From NCBI RefSeq assembly GCF_025336525.1, contig NZ_JAOCZP010000001.1:1116001-1180000 (forward strand): a DNA stretch of 64,000 nt, given 5' to 3'. Under the pieces are notes generated by a model. It had not been told where the DNA came from. It saw only the letters and a program-made list of their open reading frames with translations, and searched no databases. This DNA is from Chelativorans salis (GTDB lineage Bacteria; Pseudomonadota; Alphaproteobacteria; Rhizobiales; Rhizobiaceae). Both the position numbers and the translations under genes were made by a program. Of the stretch, positions 28,926 through 38,384 are shown one piece after another. Every line of letters starts with the position of its first letter. Position 1 is the first letter of the stretch.

Positions 28926-30560
28926 TTATCCCTGCCGCAAAGCCCTTATGTGCGCGACCAGGCCCGAGGTGGAGGCATCGCGGGCCGAGGCGTCCTTTTT
29001 GCCCTCCACCACCGGCAAGAGCTCCGTCGCCAGCTCCTTGCCGAGCTCGACGCCCCACTGGTCGAAGGCGTTGATGCGGAAGAGTGCGGCCTCGACGAAG
29101 ACCCGGTGCTCGTAGAGCGCGATCAGACGGCCGAGGGCGAAGGGGTCGAGCTTATCGTAGACAATGGTGAGCGAGGGGCGGTTGCCGGGGAAGACGCGGT
29201 GGGGGGCGAGCGCCCTCGCCTCCGCTTCTCCCATGCCCTTGGCCCGGAGCTGGGCCGTGGCCTCCTCCAGCGTGCGGCCTTTCATCAGGGCTTCCGATTG
29301 GGCGAGGCAGTTGGCGACCAGCAGGTCGTGATGATGCTTCAGCGCCGGCTCATGGCCGTTGGCGGCCAGAATGAACTCGACGGGGATGACGTCCGTGCCC
29401 TGGTGCAGAAGCTGGAAGAAGGCGTGTTGGCCATTGGTGCCCGGCTCACCCCAGACGAGCGGCCCGGTAGGGATGGCGACGGGATCGCCGTCGAGGGTGA
29501 CACGTTTGCCGTTCGATTCCATATCGAGCTGTTGCAGATAGGCGGGCAGGCGGGAAAGCCGCTGGTCATAGGGGATGACGGCACGGGCGGGATAGGCGCA
29601 GACGGCGCGGTGCCAGAAGCCGACGAGGCCGAGGAGCACCGGCATGTTTTCACGCGCCGGCGCCTCGCGGAAATGCCGGTCCATGGCCTCCGCGCCGGCG
29701 AGGAAGCGGCGGAAATTCTCAGAGCCGACGGCGATCATGATGGGCAGGCCGATCGCCGACCAGAGCGAGTAGCGTCCGCCGACCCAATCCCAGAAGCCGA
29801 AAACGCGGGTCTCATCGATGCCGAAGGCGGCGACCTTGTCGAGAGCGGTGGAGACGGCGGCGAAATGGGCGCCGACGGCGCCGGAGCCGAGTTTCTCCGC
29901 CATCCAGGTGCGGGCCGTACCAGCGTTGGTCATGGTCTCGACGGTGGTGAAGGTTTTCGAGGCGACGATGAAAAGCGTCGTCTCGGGATCGAGCTCCTTC
30001 AGCGTATCGGCAATGTGGGCGCCGTCGACGTTGGAGACATAGTGGAGGCGCGGACCGTCGTGATAGGGAGCCAGCGCCAGCGTTGCCATGGCCGGGCCGA
30101 GATCGGAGCCGCCGATGCCGATGTTGACGACGTCGGTGAAGCGCTTGCCAGTGGCGCCCGTAAGATCGCCCGCGCGCACGGCCTCGGCGAATGCGCTCAT
30201 CGCCGAAAGCACGGCTTCGACATCCGGCATGACGTCCTGGCCGTCGAGCATGACCGGTGTGCTGGAGTTGCGCAGGGCGGTGTGCAGGACAGCGCGATCT
30301 TCCGTGGTGTTGATGCGCTCGCCGGAGAACATCGCCTCGCGGCGTTCAGCAAGGCCGGCGGCGTCGGCAAAATCGGTGAGAAGCCGCAACGTCTCGTCGC
30401 CGACGGCGCATTTCGAATAGTCGAGAAGCATGTCGTCGGAAGCGACCGAATAGCGCGAGAAGCGCTCCGGATCGGCGGCGAAGGCGGCGCGCAGGTCGAA
30501 ATCGCGATTCTCTTCCCGGTGCCGCCGCAGTGCGGCCAGGGTGTCCTCGTAAGCGCTCAT
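28926..30560 (-). CDS. pgi: glucose-6-phosphate isomerase
   Basis: 544-residue cytoplasmic enzyme interconverting glucose 6-phosphate and fructose 6-phosphate. Conserved parts are visible: the sugar-phosphate site [11 protein letters not shown], the [13 protein letters not shown] loop, the phosphate-binding ASKTFTT, and the catalytic region [22 protein letters not shown] 30560 has GGAGAAG upstream. It is divergent from the MocR regulator. Confidence 0.96.
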   Translation of the reverse strand: MSAYEDTLAALRRHREENRDFDLRAAFAADPERFSRYSVASDDMLLDYSKCAVGDETLRLLTDFADAAGLAERREAMFSGERINTTEDRAVLHTALRNSSTPVMLDGQDVMPDVEAVLSAMSAFAEAVRAGDLTGATGKRFTDVVNIGIGGSDLGPAMATLALAPYHDGPRLHYVSNVDGAHIADTLKELDPETTLFIVASKTFTTVETMTNAGTARTWMAEKLGSGAVGAHFAAVSTALDKVAAFGIDETRVFGFWDWVGGRYSLWSAIGLPIMIAVGSENFRRFLAGAEAMDRHFREAPARENMPVLLGLVGFWHRAVCAYPARAVIPYDQRLSRLPAYLQQLDMESNGKRVTLDGDPVAIPTGPLVWGEPGTNGQHAFFQLLHQGTDVIPVEFILAANGHEPALKHHHDLLVANCLAQSEALMKGRTLEEATAQLRAKGMGEAEARALAPHRVFPGNRPSLTIVYDKLDPFALGRLIALYEHRVFVEAALFRINAFDQWGVELGKELATELLPVVEGKKDASARDASTSGLVAHIRALRQG

Positions 30561-30710
30561 GTGGTGCTTCTCCTTCCTCGGCGGCCGGACCTTAGGTTGC
30601 TGACAGACAAATGTGAAGCGGTGAAGAAGGCACAGCTGTGGCGCAACGGCTTAGTCCAGGGTTGCGGCACAATGCCCATGGGGGTAGGCTCCGCCGCCGG
30701 AGAGGAAGCC

Positions 30711-32204
30711 ATGCCGACCAGAAACGACGCGGCCCTGTGGGCGGGCCTGTTCAAGATATCGCCCGATTCGAGCCAGACATTGCAGGCGCAGATCCGCCAG
30801 GCGATCGTCTCGGCGATCCTCGACCGGCAGATCGCGCCGTCCATGCCGCTGCCGTCCTGCCGCATCCTGGCGGAGAAGCTGGGCGTGGCGCGCGGCACGG
30901 TGGTGCTGGCCTTCCAGCAGCTCGTCGACCAGGGCTTTCTGATCGCCCGCGAACGGCGCGGGCATTTCGTCAATCCGGAGGTGCTGGCCGCGCCTCCGCG
31001 CCCGCCGCGCAAGACGGCGCGCGGAACGGCGAAGATCGACTGGAAGGCGCGCCGCCAACTGGTGGCGAGCGACATGCCGGAGGCGCCGAAGAACGAAGAC
31101 TGGATGCAGTCCGCCTACCCCTTCGTCTACGGGCAGTTCGACCCGACGCTCTTTCCCACCGCCGAGTGGCGCGAATGCAACCGCATGGCGCTGGCGGTGC
31201 TCGAAATCCGCAACTGGGCGGCCGACATGGTCGACAAGGACGACTCGCTCCTGATCGAGCAGATCCAGGCGCGGCTCCTGCCGAGGCGCGGCATCTTCGC
31301 CAATCCGGACGAGATCATCATTACGCTGGGGGCGCAGCACGCGCTTTATATGCTCTCCACACTGCTCATGCAGCGCGGGGCGCGGGTGGCGATGGAGAAC
31401 CCTGGTTTTGCCGACGCGCGCTCCATCTTCCGGCTTGCCGGAGCGGAGACGCTGCCCGTACCGGTGGACGGCGACGGGATGAAGGTGAACGCGATTCCGC
31501 CCGAGGCGGATTTCGTCTTCGCCACGCCCAGCCACCACTGCCCGACAATGGTGCCGCTCAGCCGTGCGCGGCGCGAGGCGCTGCTGGCGCAGGCGGAGGA
31601 GAATGACTGGATCGTCATCGAGGACGACTACGACAGCCAGCTTGCCGAGGAGACGCCGCAGGAGGCGCTTAAAGGCCTCGACCATACCGGGCGCGTCATC
31701 TATGTCGGCTCCATGTCGAAGACGCTCGCGCCGGGTTTGCGGATAGGCTACATCGTCGCGCCGGCGGAACTGGTGGCGGAACTGAGGGCGCTGCGCCGCT
31801 TCATGCTGCGCCACCCGCCGGCCAACAACCAGCGCGCGGTGGCGCTGTTCCTGTCGCTCGGCCACCACGATGCGCTGGTGCGCCGGCTTTCCGCCGCTTT
31901 CGAGGAGCGGCGCAAGGAATTGCTGACGGCGCTGCGCCTGCACATGCCCGACTGGCAGGCGGCCGACGTGCCGGGGGGAATATCCATCTGGCTCAAGGGG
32001 CCGCCCGGCACCGACACGACGGCGCTGGCCCGCGCAGCGAAGGCGCGGGGCGTGCTCATCGAGCCGGGGGCGCGCTTCTTCGACGGGCCGGAGCGGCCAT
32101 CACCCTATATGCGGCTCGGCATCTCCTCCATCGCGCTGCAGCACATCGAACCCGGCATCCGCGAACTGGCCGGGGTGGTGGCGAGGCGCTCCGAGGCGGC
32201 GTAG
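30711..32204 (+). CDS. MocR-type regulator (GntR helix-turn-helix plus aminotransferase-like domain)
   Basis: 497 residues. A GntR winged helix domain (about 20-90, recognition region AEKLGVARGTVVLAFQQLVDQ) is fused to a fold-I PLP-dependent aminotransferase-like domain (about 130-490). The PLP-binding Lys is 337 in GSMSKTLAPG. Proteins of this PdxR/TauR/GabR type sense PLP or amino compounds and usually act on a divergent neighbour; here that is pgi, which would be an unusual target. ATG 30711 is chosen because GGAGAGGAAG lies 4-13 nt upstream. The frame stays open far upstream through pgi, which is not coding on this strand. Confidence 0.92.
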   Translation: MPTRNDAALWAGLFKISPDSSQTLQAQIRQAIVSAILDRQIAPSMPLPSCRILAEKLGVARGTVVLAFQQLVDQGFLIARERRGHFVNPEVLAAPPRPPRKTARGTAKIDWKARRQLVASDMPEAPKNEDWMQSAYPFVYGQFDPTLFPTAEWRECNRMALAVLEIRNWAADMVDKDDSLLIEQIQARLLPRRGIFANPDEIIITLGAQHALYMLSTLLMQRGARVAMENPGFADARSIFRLAGAETLPVPVDGDGMKVNAIPPEADFVFATPSHHCPTMVPLSRARREALLAQAEENDWIVIEDDYDSQLAEETPQEALKGLDHTGRVIYVGSMSKTLAPGLRIGYIVAPAELVAELRALRRFMLRHPPANNQRAVALFLSLGHHDALVRRLSAAFEERRKELLTALRLHMPDWQAADVPGGISIWLKGPPGTDTTALARAAKARGVLIEPGARFFDGPERPSPYMRLGISSIALQHIEPGIRELAGVVARRSEAA

Positions 32205-32234
32205 GGGTGTACCCTTCTCCTCCCTTGCGGACGA

Positions 32235-33671
32235 TCAGGCCCAGCGCCTGGACAGGTGAGCTTTTGGGGTGAACGCGAAGCCATCCTGGAAAGGATAGCA
32301 GGGCGTGGACCGGCGGTGATTGGCGAGCGCAGGGATGTCCTGGTTGACCGCGCCGTCGGTGAGCGCCATCAGGTTGGGATTGGCGAGGGGCGCGAGTTCC
32401 GGCGAGAGGTAGCCGGACTTGACGACGAGCAGGCGGGCGGTGCGCGGGTCGAGGCTCAGTCGCGCGAAATCCGCGAGCCGGTGATATGGGCGGCGGCGGG
32501 CCGCCAGCACCACGTCTATGGCGCCGATGCGCACCACCGACTGACGCTCGGCGGGCTCTCCGGGATCGTCGAGGCGAAGGACGACGGCATCGGCGGTCAG
32601 GTGCGGGCTTACAGGGTCGAGGCTGCCGCCGATCCGCAATGAAAGCGCTGTGCCCTCCCCGGCTTCGAAGCAGCGCTCGACGGCCGGCCGATCGGCGATG
32701 CCGGCGACGAGCGCGCCCTGCCAGTCGCGCTCAACGAGGGCGGTCAGAACATCCACCCTGTCGCCGACGCCCCCGCCGGTGGGATTGTCGCCGGAATCGG
32801 CAAGGATGACCGGCGCCGTGCGGGCGGCGGCGGCGATCTCCAGCATTTCATCGAGCGTGCCGGTGATGGCGCCGAAGCGGAAATTTTCGCGCTCCCGCCA
32901 ATAGGCTTCCGCCAGCTTTTCCGCCTCCTTCAAGGCAGTGTTCCGGTCGGTCGCAGTGACCACCGCGGCGGCCGTGGCGCGCGGTTCGTCGGCCCAGACA
33001 TAGCCAACCATCAGATTGGCGTTCCAGATGCGGGGAACGGCATCGACCTGTGGAAGGGCGGCGTAGAGCGAGCGGGCGGGATCGTCCTCCGTCGAGGTAC
33101 GCTCGCCCGGCAGGAGGACGGGGATCGGCGCCCAGGCGATGCCTGGCCTTTCTCCGCTTTTCAGGGCCTTCACCAGCATGGCGAAAGCGCAGGCCATGGT
33201 TTCCTGCACATCGATGTGCGGTGCGGTGCGGTAGGCGGCGAAGATGTCGAGCTGGTCGACGATGGTCTGGCTGATATTGCCGTGCAGGTCGTAGCTGGCG
33301 GCGACGACGCAGTTCTGGCCGACGATGGCGCGGGCGGACAAGACCCAGTCCGCCTCGGCGTCGTCCATGCCTTCAACATTCATGGCGCCGTGCATGGCGA
33401 GATGCAGGCCGTCGAGCGGGAGGGCCTTCTTCAACCGGTCCAGGAACTCCGCCTTGAACTGCTCGTAGGCCGTGCGGGAGACAGGACCGCCTGGCACGGC
33501 GCGGGCGTGGAGGAGCGGCAGGCATTCCACGTCCTCTATCGTTTGGAGGAAGGCGAAATGGTCGGAGGAGAAGAGCGCCTCGCCGCGCAGGACGTGGAAG
33601 TCCTCCGCGTTCATCAGCACCGGAGAATAAGTGCTGCACTCGGTGTGTATACCGCCGATGGCGATCCGCAT
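32235..33671 (-). CDS. M81 family (MlrC-like) metallopeptidase, first of two
   Basis: 478 residues, a member of the M81 family named after MlrC, the zinc enzyme that opens linearised microcystin. Conserved segments are the start MRIAIGGIHTECSTYSP, LHLAMHGAMNVEGMDDAE, SYDLHGNIS, and ILADSGDNPTGGGVGD; the Asp/His in SYDLHGN and the Asp/Asn in DSGDNPTGGG are metal- or fold-forming in the family. Most M81 proteins have no known substrate. It is the last gene of the leftward island series ridA-rpiR-SDR-GH20-this gene; the gap to GH20 is 90 bp. A second M81 gene lies 4.7 kb away on the other strand. Confidence 0.88.
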   Translation of the reverse strand: MRIAIGGIHTECSTYSPVLMNAEDFHVLRGEALFSSDHFAFLQTIEDVECLPLLHARAVPGGPVSRTAYEQFKAEFLDRLKKALPLDGLHLAMHGAMNVEGMDDAEADWVLSARAIVGQNCVVAASYDLHGNISQTIVDQLDIFAAYRTAPHIDVQETMACAFAMLVKALKSGERPGIAWAPIPVLLPGERTSTEDDPARSLYAALPQVDAVPRIWNANLMVGYVWADEPRATAAAVVTATDRNTALKEAEKLAEAYWRERENFRFGAITGTLDEMLEIAAAARTAPVILADSGDNPTGGGVGDRVDVLTALVERDWQGALVAGIADRPAVERCFEAGEGTALSLRIGGSLDPVSPHLTADAVVLRLDDPGEPAERQSVVRIGAIDVVLAARRRPYHRLADFARLSLDPRTARLLVVKSGYLSPELAPLANPNLMALTDGAVNQDIPALANHRRSTPCYPFQDGFAFTPKAHLSRRWA

Positions 33672-33761
33672 CGCGCCGCTCCGCCAGAGAGTTTTACCTA
33701 TAGCCAGACTGAAGTGCCAGCGCCCCTTCGCGCCTGCATTTCCAAACTCATTAAACTCGCA

Positions 33762-35681
33762 TCAAAGCTGCGGCGAGAGGCGGGCGATGGCTGAGAAGCG
33801 CTGCCAGTCCTTGGCCTCGCGGGGGGTCCAGGCGGCTTCGGCGACTGCGACCAAGCGGGGGAAGACCAGGTGGTTGAAATAGGCCCTGGAGATGAAGTTC
33901 TCCGTCCAGATGCAGGCCTGAATGCCCTTCATTTTGCCCCGCAGCCTTTCGGGAAAGTCGCCTTCGGTTTCGTATTCGTAGGTGTGCTTTGGCGGCACGG
34001 TGCCGGCCCAGCTTGCGCCTGGCTCCTGCCAGGACTCCGCCTGCACCATATCGAGGTAGTAGGCCTGACCCGGCGTCATGACGACGTCGTAGCCTTCCTC
34101 GGCCAGATCGATGCCCACCTTGGGGCTCTGCCATGCCATCAGAAGCGTTTCGTCCGGATCGACGCCGCCGCCGTGGGAGACCTCATTCCAGCCGGCCAGC
34201 CGGCGGCCGCGCTCGGCGAGCATGGCTTTGATCTTGCGCATGAAGTAGGACTGCAGGCCGAAAGTGACCTCGATCCCCTCCTTCTCCATCAGCGCACGGG
34301 CTAATGGCGAGTGGAGCCAGGCGCCGTCGGCCACCTCATCACCGCCGATGTGGATATATTGCGAGGGGAACAGGTCCACCAGCTCGTCGAACACTTTGCT
34401 CAGCACTTCGTAGGTGAAGGGAATAGCGGGGTTGAGCGCGTTGTTGGGATAGCCCTGGACGGAGTTGTAGCTTTCCGGCGCTTCCTGGCCGTCGACCAGA
34501 TCAGGCAGTGAGACGAGCATGGCTTCCGAATGGCCGGGAATGTCGACCTCCGGGACGACCTCCACATGAAGTGCTGCCGCATGCGCGACGAGAGCGCGGA
34601 TGTCGTCTTGTGTGTAGAAGGCTTCGCGGGCCTCGGCGCCGTCGCCGAGCTGCGGGAGCAGCGGGCCATCCGGCCCGCGGCGGCTGCCGATGGCCGTCAG
34701 CTCCGGGTATGCCTTGATCTCGAGGCGCCAGGCCTCGTCGTCCGTCAGGTGCCAGTGAAAGATGTTGAGCTTGTGCCAGGCAAGGATGTCGATGAAGCGG
34801 CGCACGTCTTCCGTTGGGAAGAACTGGCGCGAGACGTCGAGGTGGGATCCGCGCCAGGAATAGCGGGGTGTATCGGTGATGGTGCCGGAGGCAGGGAACT
34901 TGAAGGTGGCGGGGTCAGTGCGGGCGCCGTGCAGAAGCTGCGCAAGGCTGACGAGGCCGTAGAAGCGGCCGGCGGCATCGCCATAGGTGAGCTCGATGCG
35001 ATCCAGCGTGAAGCGAAGCGCGTAGGCCTCCCGCCCGAGGACGGCGCTCTCCTCGATAACGACCGGCCTGCCGCCCGGCACTTCCGCCAGGCTGAAGGGG
35101 ACGTGGGCGGCAGGGAAAAGCCGCTGGAACAGCGCGAGCGTCGTGGCGACGGCGTGGAGATTTTCGCCGCCGGTGCCGGCGTGCGGATAAAGGGCGGCCG
35201 GGACGGCATCCTCGGCTGCGAGATTGCAGGAGGCCGGCCAGGGGAGGAGGGAGAAGGGCTCCGAGACCGAGCCCTGTGGAAGCAGCTCGGGCGGCAGTGC
35301 GCTTTCCCCTGCCTCCAACATGAGGTCACCGAAGGAGACGGGGAGGTGGCGGCCGTCGCTCGTGGTGAGGTAGGCCGATTTCACGCCATCGGAGCAGTGC
35401 ACCGCCGGGCGCGTCAGGCCTTCGACCGTGAAGGTCCAGGTCCCGCCGGGTGCAAGGGCGAAGCTTGATGGTGGGGCGTATTGGTGGAAATTGGCATGGC
35501 GGCGCAGGAGGGTTGCGTTTTGGCAATGGTGCTCGGCCGCGGTACGGGTGAGCGAGGTGTAGGCGAACTTGAAATCCCGCACCATCTCTTCCGACAGGTT
35601 GAACAGCGTGAACTTGAAGCGGCCGGCGGAGTTCTCGATCGGCAGCCAGGAGCATTCCACTCGGAAAGGCGCAGTGACCAT
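33762..35681 (-). CDS. beta-N-acetylhexosaminidase (GH20), no signal peptide
   Basis: 639-residue glycoside hydrolase family 20 enzyme that removes terminal GlcNAc/GalNAc by substrate-assisted catalysis. Residues about 140-265 form the GH20b domain and about 272-600 the barrel, beginning YSWRGSHLDVSRQFFP. The Asp-Glu pair is D448-E449 in IHIGGDEV; other substrate residues lie in WHLTDDEAWR and EVDIPGHSEAM. Residues 1-140 form an extra N-terminal beta domain. The start MVTAPFRVECSW has no signal peptide, so the enzyme probably acts in the cytoplasm on imported glycosides. It sits 9 bp after the SDR gene. Confidence 0.92.
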   Translation of the reverse strand: MVTAPFRVECSWLPIENSAGRFKFTLFNLSEEMVRDFKFAYTSLTRTAAEHHCQNATLLRRHANFHQYAPPSSFALAPGGTWTFTVEGLTRPAVHCSDGVKSAYLTTSDGRHLPVSFGDLMLEAGESALPPELLPQGSVSEPFSLLPWPASCNLAAEDAVPAALYPHAGTGGENLHAVATTLALFQRLFPAAHVPFSLAEVPGGRPVVIEESAVLGREAYALRFTLDRIELTYGDAAGRFYGLVSLAQLLHGARTDPATFKFPASGTITDTPRYSWRGSHLDVSRQFFPTEDVRRFIDILAWHKLNIFHWHLTDDEAWRLEIKAYPELTAIGSRRGPDGPLLPQLGDGAEAREAFYTQDDIRALVAHAAALHVEVVPEVDIPGHSEAMLVSLPDLVDGQEAPESYNSVQGYPNNALNPAIPFTYEVLSKVFDELVDLFPSQYIHIGGDEVADGAWLHSPLARALMEKEGIEVTFGLQSYFMRKIKAMLAERGRRLAGWNEVSHGGGVDPDETLLMAWQSPKVGIDLAEEGYDVVMTPGQAYYLDMVQAESWQEPGASWAGTVPPKHTYEYETEGDFPERLRGKMKGIQACIWTENFISRAYFNHLVFPRLVAVAEAAWTPREAKDWQRFSAIARLSPQL

Positions 35682-35690
35682 GGGAAACCT

Positions 35691-36467
35691 TCAATACATG
35701 GAGGATTGGGAAAAGGTGCGGGCGAGTTCGGCCTGGCCGGCGGTCAGGCCGCAATCGACGGGTAGGCAGGTGCCGGTGATGGCGGCGGCAAGGGGGCTTG
35801 ACAGGAATTTCACGGCATTGGCCACGTCGTCGGGTGAGGCTATACGCTGTAAGGGATACCAGCGGCGAGCCTCCTCGAAGACTTTGGGATTGGCGGCGGC
35901 GCGGGTATCCCATGCCTGGGTTCTGACTGTGCCGGGGGCGACGGCGTTGGCACGGATGCCGAACTTGCCGTATTCGACTGCGATCAGTTTCGTCAGGTGG
36001 ATCAAGCCGGCCTTGGCGGCGGAGTAGGCGGGATGGCCGAAGACCTGCAGGCCGTTGACGGAGGCGATGTTGACGACGGCGCCTTGCGATCTCTTGAGCG
36101 CTTCCTCGAAGGTTTTGAAGCAGAGGAAGGCGGCTTCGAGGTTGAGCGAGATGTCCTTCTGCCAGTTCTCGGTCGCCGTCTCCTGAAGCGAGGCGTCGCG
36201 GGCGGCACCTGCGTTGTTGACCAAGGTCCTGACCTGTCCGTGACGTGCGGTCTCGGCGGCCAGCTCCTTCACCGCATCGCGGTCTGTGACATCGCATTGC
36301 ACGGCGATGAAGCGGGCCGCGCCGGCAAGGCCGGCGGCCGCCTTTTCAGCCGCTGTGCCGTCAAGATCAGCCAGGATGACCACGTCATGGTCTTCCGCCA
36401 GGCGAGCGGCGATGGCGCATCCGATGTCGCCCGCCGCTCCGGTCACCACCGCCGCAGATTGCGTCAT
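35691..36467 (-). CDS. short-chain dehydrogenase/reductase (SDR)
   Basis: 258-residue NAD(P)-dependent oxidoreductase. It shows the cofactor motif TGAAGDIG (9-16), NNAG near residue 89, the catalytic Ser of IASVNG and the YSAAK (Tyr-x-x-x-Lys) pair near 150-154. Asp in LADLDG after strand 2 favours NAD(H). The substrate is unknown; the position between GH20 and RpiR genes suggests a sugar or sugar-acid derivative. ATG 36467 has GGAGAAAG upstream; rpiR ends 19 bp before. Confidence 0.9.
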   Translation of the reverse strand: MTQSAAVVTGAAGDIGCAIAARLAEDHDVVILADLDGTAAEKAAAGLAGAARFIAVQCDVTDRDAVKELAAETARHGQVRTLVNNAGAARDASLQETATENWQKDISLNLEAAFLCFKTFEEALKRSQGAVVNIASVNGLQVFGHPAYSAAKAGLIHLTKLIAVEYGKFGIRANAVAPGTVRTQAWDTRAAANPKVFEEARRWYPLQRIASPDDVANAVKFLSSPLAAAITGTCLPVDCGLTAGQAELARTFSQSSMY

Positions 36468-36486
36468 GATGATCTTTCTCCGGACG

Positions 36487-37350
36487 TCAATCGCCCAGCA
36501 ATTGGCGATCGTCTTCGTCCCTGTGGGTTACCAGTTCCTTCTTGATGCGCCTCAGCGTCACCGCCGCCTCGTCGCGGATGCGGTAGGCGACGATATTGGC
36601 GAGGATGTCGACGAGGGCGAGATAGGCGAAGCGCGTCGATGTCGGCCGGTAGATGTTTGTTCCCTCCGGCAGATCGACGGGGATGGCCAGATCGGCCGCC
36701 TTGGCGATGGGGCTTTCACTCTGGGCGAAGGCGATCGTGAAGACGCCGCCGTCCTGGGCAAGCCGGAAAGCGCGCACCAGCTCCGCATTGCGCCCCGAGA
36801 AGGACGAGCCCACCAGCACGTCTTCGGGCTGGGCGGCGGCAGCCAGCATGAGCTGCATGCCGTGGTCGGTGCTGGCCGTGATCCTGAGCCCAAGGCGGAA
36901 GAGGCGGTTTTGGATTTCGTTGGCGATCATAGAGGAGTTGCCGCCCGAGCCGAAGGCGTAGATCATCGGCGCATTGGCCAGCCGCTCCGCCGCCTCCTCG
37001 ACGCGTGCCATGTCGAGCGAACGGTGGAAAGAAAAGAGCGCGGACTGCGCCTTGGTAACGATGTCCTCAGCGACCTCGACGGAAGAGGCCGCCCTGGCCT
37101 CGGGATTGAGATAGCGCGCGCCCACGTAGGCCGTCTTGGCCAGCCGCACCTTGAAATCTGAAAAACTCTGGCAGCCGAGCCTGCGGCAGAAGCGGGTGAC
37201 CGTGGGCGGGGAGACCTCCACCCTTTTGGCGAGCTCGATGATCGAGGCGTTGACAGCGAAATCGAAGTCGCTGAACAGGATATCGGCAATGCGCTGCTCG
37301 GCCTGGGACAATTGCCCCTTCCTGTCCTGCAGCATCATCAGAAGATCCAT
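36487..37350 (-). CDS. RpiR-family transcriptional regulator
   Basis: 287 residues. An N-terminal RpiR helix-turn-helix (about 1-75) contains IIELAKRVEVSPPTVTRFCRRLGC-type sequence (split here), and a C-terminal SIS sugar-phosphate isomerase fold domain (about 125-255) contains IYAFGSGGNSSMIANE. RpiR proteins sense phosphosugars or amino-sugar derivatives. It lies inside the leftward series after ridA (21 bp), so it probably controls this island, perhaps through the palindrome at 37795-37805. Confidence 0.92.
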   Translation of the reverse strand: MDLLMMLQDRKGQLSQAEQRIADILFSDFDFAVNASIIELAKRVEVSPPTVTRFCRRLGCQSFSDFKVRLAKTAYVGARYLNPEARAASSVEVAEDIVTKAQSALFSFHRSLDMARVEEAAERLANAPMIYAFGSGGNSSMIANEIQNRLFRLGLRITASTDHGMQLMLAAAAQPEDVLVGSSFSGRNAELVRAFRLAQDGGVFTIAFAQSESPIAKAADLAIPVDLPEGTNIYRPTSTRFAYLALVDILANIVAYRIRDEAAVTLRRIKKELVTHRDEDDRQLLGD

Positions 37351-37371
37351 GGGCGCACTCCCCGCTAAAAC

Positions 37372-37761
37372 CTATCGATCGCGCGGCTTGTAGGCGACGC
37401 AGTCGATCTCCACCTTGCAGTCGACCATCATCCGCGATTGCACGCAGGCGCGTGCCGGCGGGTGTTCGCCGAAATACTCCTTGTAGACGCCGTTGAAGGT
37501 CCAGAAATCGCGTGGGTCGTCGAGCCATACGCCGACACGCACCACGTGCTCGAGCCCGTAGCCGGCCTCCTTGAGGATGGCGATCACGTTCTCGATGGTC
37601 TTGCGCGTCTCAGCCACGATGTTGCCGTCGATGATCTCGCCGTTCTCCATCGCCACCTGGCCCGAGACGTAAAGCCAACCGTCGGCCTCCACCGCGCGGG
37701 CGAAGGGCAGCGACTGGCCGCCGGCACCGGCCTTCTCGGCTCCGTAACGCTTGATCGCCAT
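37372..37761 (-). CDS. RidA family deaminase
   Basis: 129-residue cytoplasmic protein of the RidA/YjgF/UK114 family, which hydrolyses reactive enamine/imine intermediates such as 2-aminoacrylate made by PLP enzymes. The catalytic Arg is R104 in PPARACVQSRM; the SGQVAMENGEII segment is also typical. ATG 37761 is chosen because GGAAGG lies 6 nt upstream; the frame is open 14 codons further. It is the first gene of the leftward series. Partner inference: the fold-III PLP enzyme at 39857 could produce the imine this protein removes. Confidence 0.9.
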   Translation of the reverse strand: MAIKRYGAEKAGAGGQSLPFARAVEADGWLYVSGQVAMENGEIIDGNIVAETRKTIENVIAILKEAGYGLEHVVRVGVWLDDPRDFWTFNGVYKEYFGEHPPARACVQSRMMVDCKVEIDCVAYKPRDR

Positions 37762-37794
37762 TCTGGACCTTCCATGCAAATTATTTTCCCGTTC

Positions 37795-37805
37795 AATTGA
37801 CAATT
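37795..37805. promoter_or_regulatory. palindrome AATTG-A-CAATT with overlapping TTGACA box
   Basis: A perfect 11-bp palindrome lies in the 100-bp divergent gap between ridA and the NTF2-like gene. TTGACA (37797-37802) inside it is a consensus -35 box for the rightward operon. Candidate operator for the RpiR regulator; this assignment is inference. Confidence 0.45.
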
Positions 37806-37846
37806 CACCATATCAAGGCGATTTTGGCTAGGCAGAAGAGGAAAAC

Positions 37847-37861
37847 ATGAAAAGAATTTAG
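37847..37861 (+). other. four-codon leader ORF (MKRI-stop) abutting the next start codon
   Basis: ATG AAA AGA ATT TAG has an AGAGG ribosome site 5 nt upstream, and its stop is followed directly by the ATG of the NTF2-like gene, which itself has no ribosome site. Translation of the downstream gene probably depends on restart after this minimal ORF. Confidence 0.5.
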
Positions 37862-38356
37862 ATGCGCGATCCTTTCGTCAATCCTTTTCCCCCATCCGAC
37901 ACCGCCCGCCACGCCATCTGGACCATGCTGGTCCAACGCGACATCGACGCCTTTCTGGCGGCCGACTGGGGCATGGTCGCGGGCGACTTCATCGAGGAAG
38001 GCTTTATCGGCATCGATGCCGGCAGGAAGAGCGACCCCGACGCCTGGCGCCTGAGCTTCCCGACCCTTGCCGCATATCGCGACGAGTGGCTGCGGCAGGC
38101 GGAGGATTTTTCCCGCCAAACCTATGGCGAGGACCCACGTGAGGCAATCTTTGCGACCACCACGCTGGAGGACATCGAGGTGGGCGGCGAGACGGCGCTT
38201 GTCCGGAAGAAGTTCGACGGCAGCATCCTGCTCGACGACGGTACGCGCAATATCATGAAATGGCAGACGCTCTATTATTGCCGCCTGCACGAGGGGAGAT
38301 GGAAGATCTCCGGCTTTACCGGCTATCTGCCCAATCCCATGGGCGCGGTGGACTAG
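37862..38356 (+). CDS. NTF2-like / SnoaL-fold small protein
   Basis: 164 residues, cytoplasmic, with a cone-shaped NTF2-like fold suggested by the pattern VQRDIDAFLAADWGMVAGDF (helical start) and the late strand region MKWQTLYYCRLHEGRWKISGFTGYL. Such proteins are small isomerases, dehydratases or binding modules; the function here is unknown. It is the first gene of the rightward series NTF2-M81-PLP enzyme and is divergent from ridA. Confidence 0.7.
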   Translation: MRDPFVNPFPPSDTARHAIWTMLVQRDIDAFLAADWGMVAGDFIEEGFIGIDAGRKSDPDAWRLSFPTLAAYRDEWLRQAEDFSRQTYGEDPREAIFATTTLEDIEVGGETALVRKKFDGSILLDDGTRNIMKWQTLYYCRLHEGRWKISGFTGYLPNPMGAVD

Positions 38357-38384
38357 CACCGGACAAGAGGAAAGGCCTTTTCGA

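Noticed and set aside
28950-30710. Upstream extension of the MocR regulator frame through pgi
   Set aside because: Antisense to pgi; the ribosome site and the GntR domain start place the real start at 30711.
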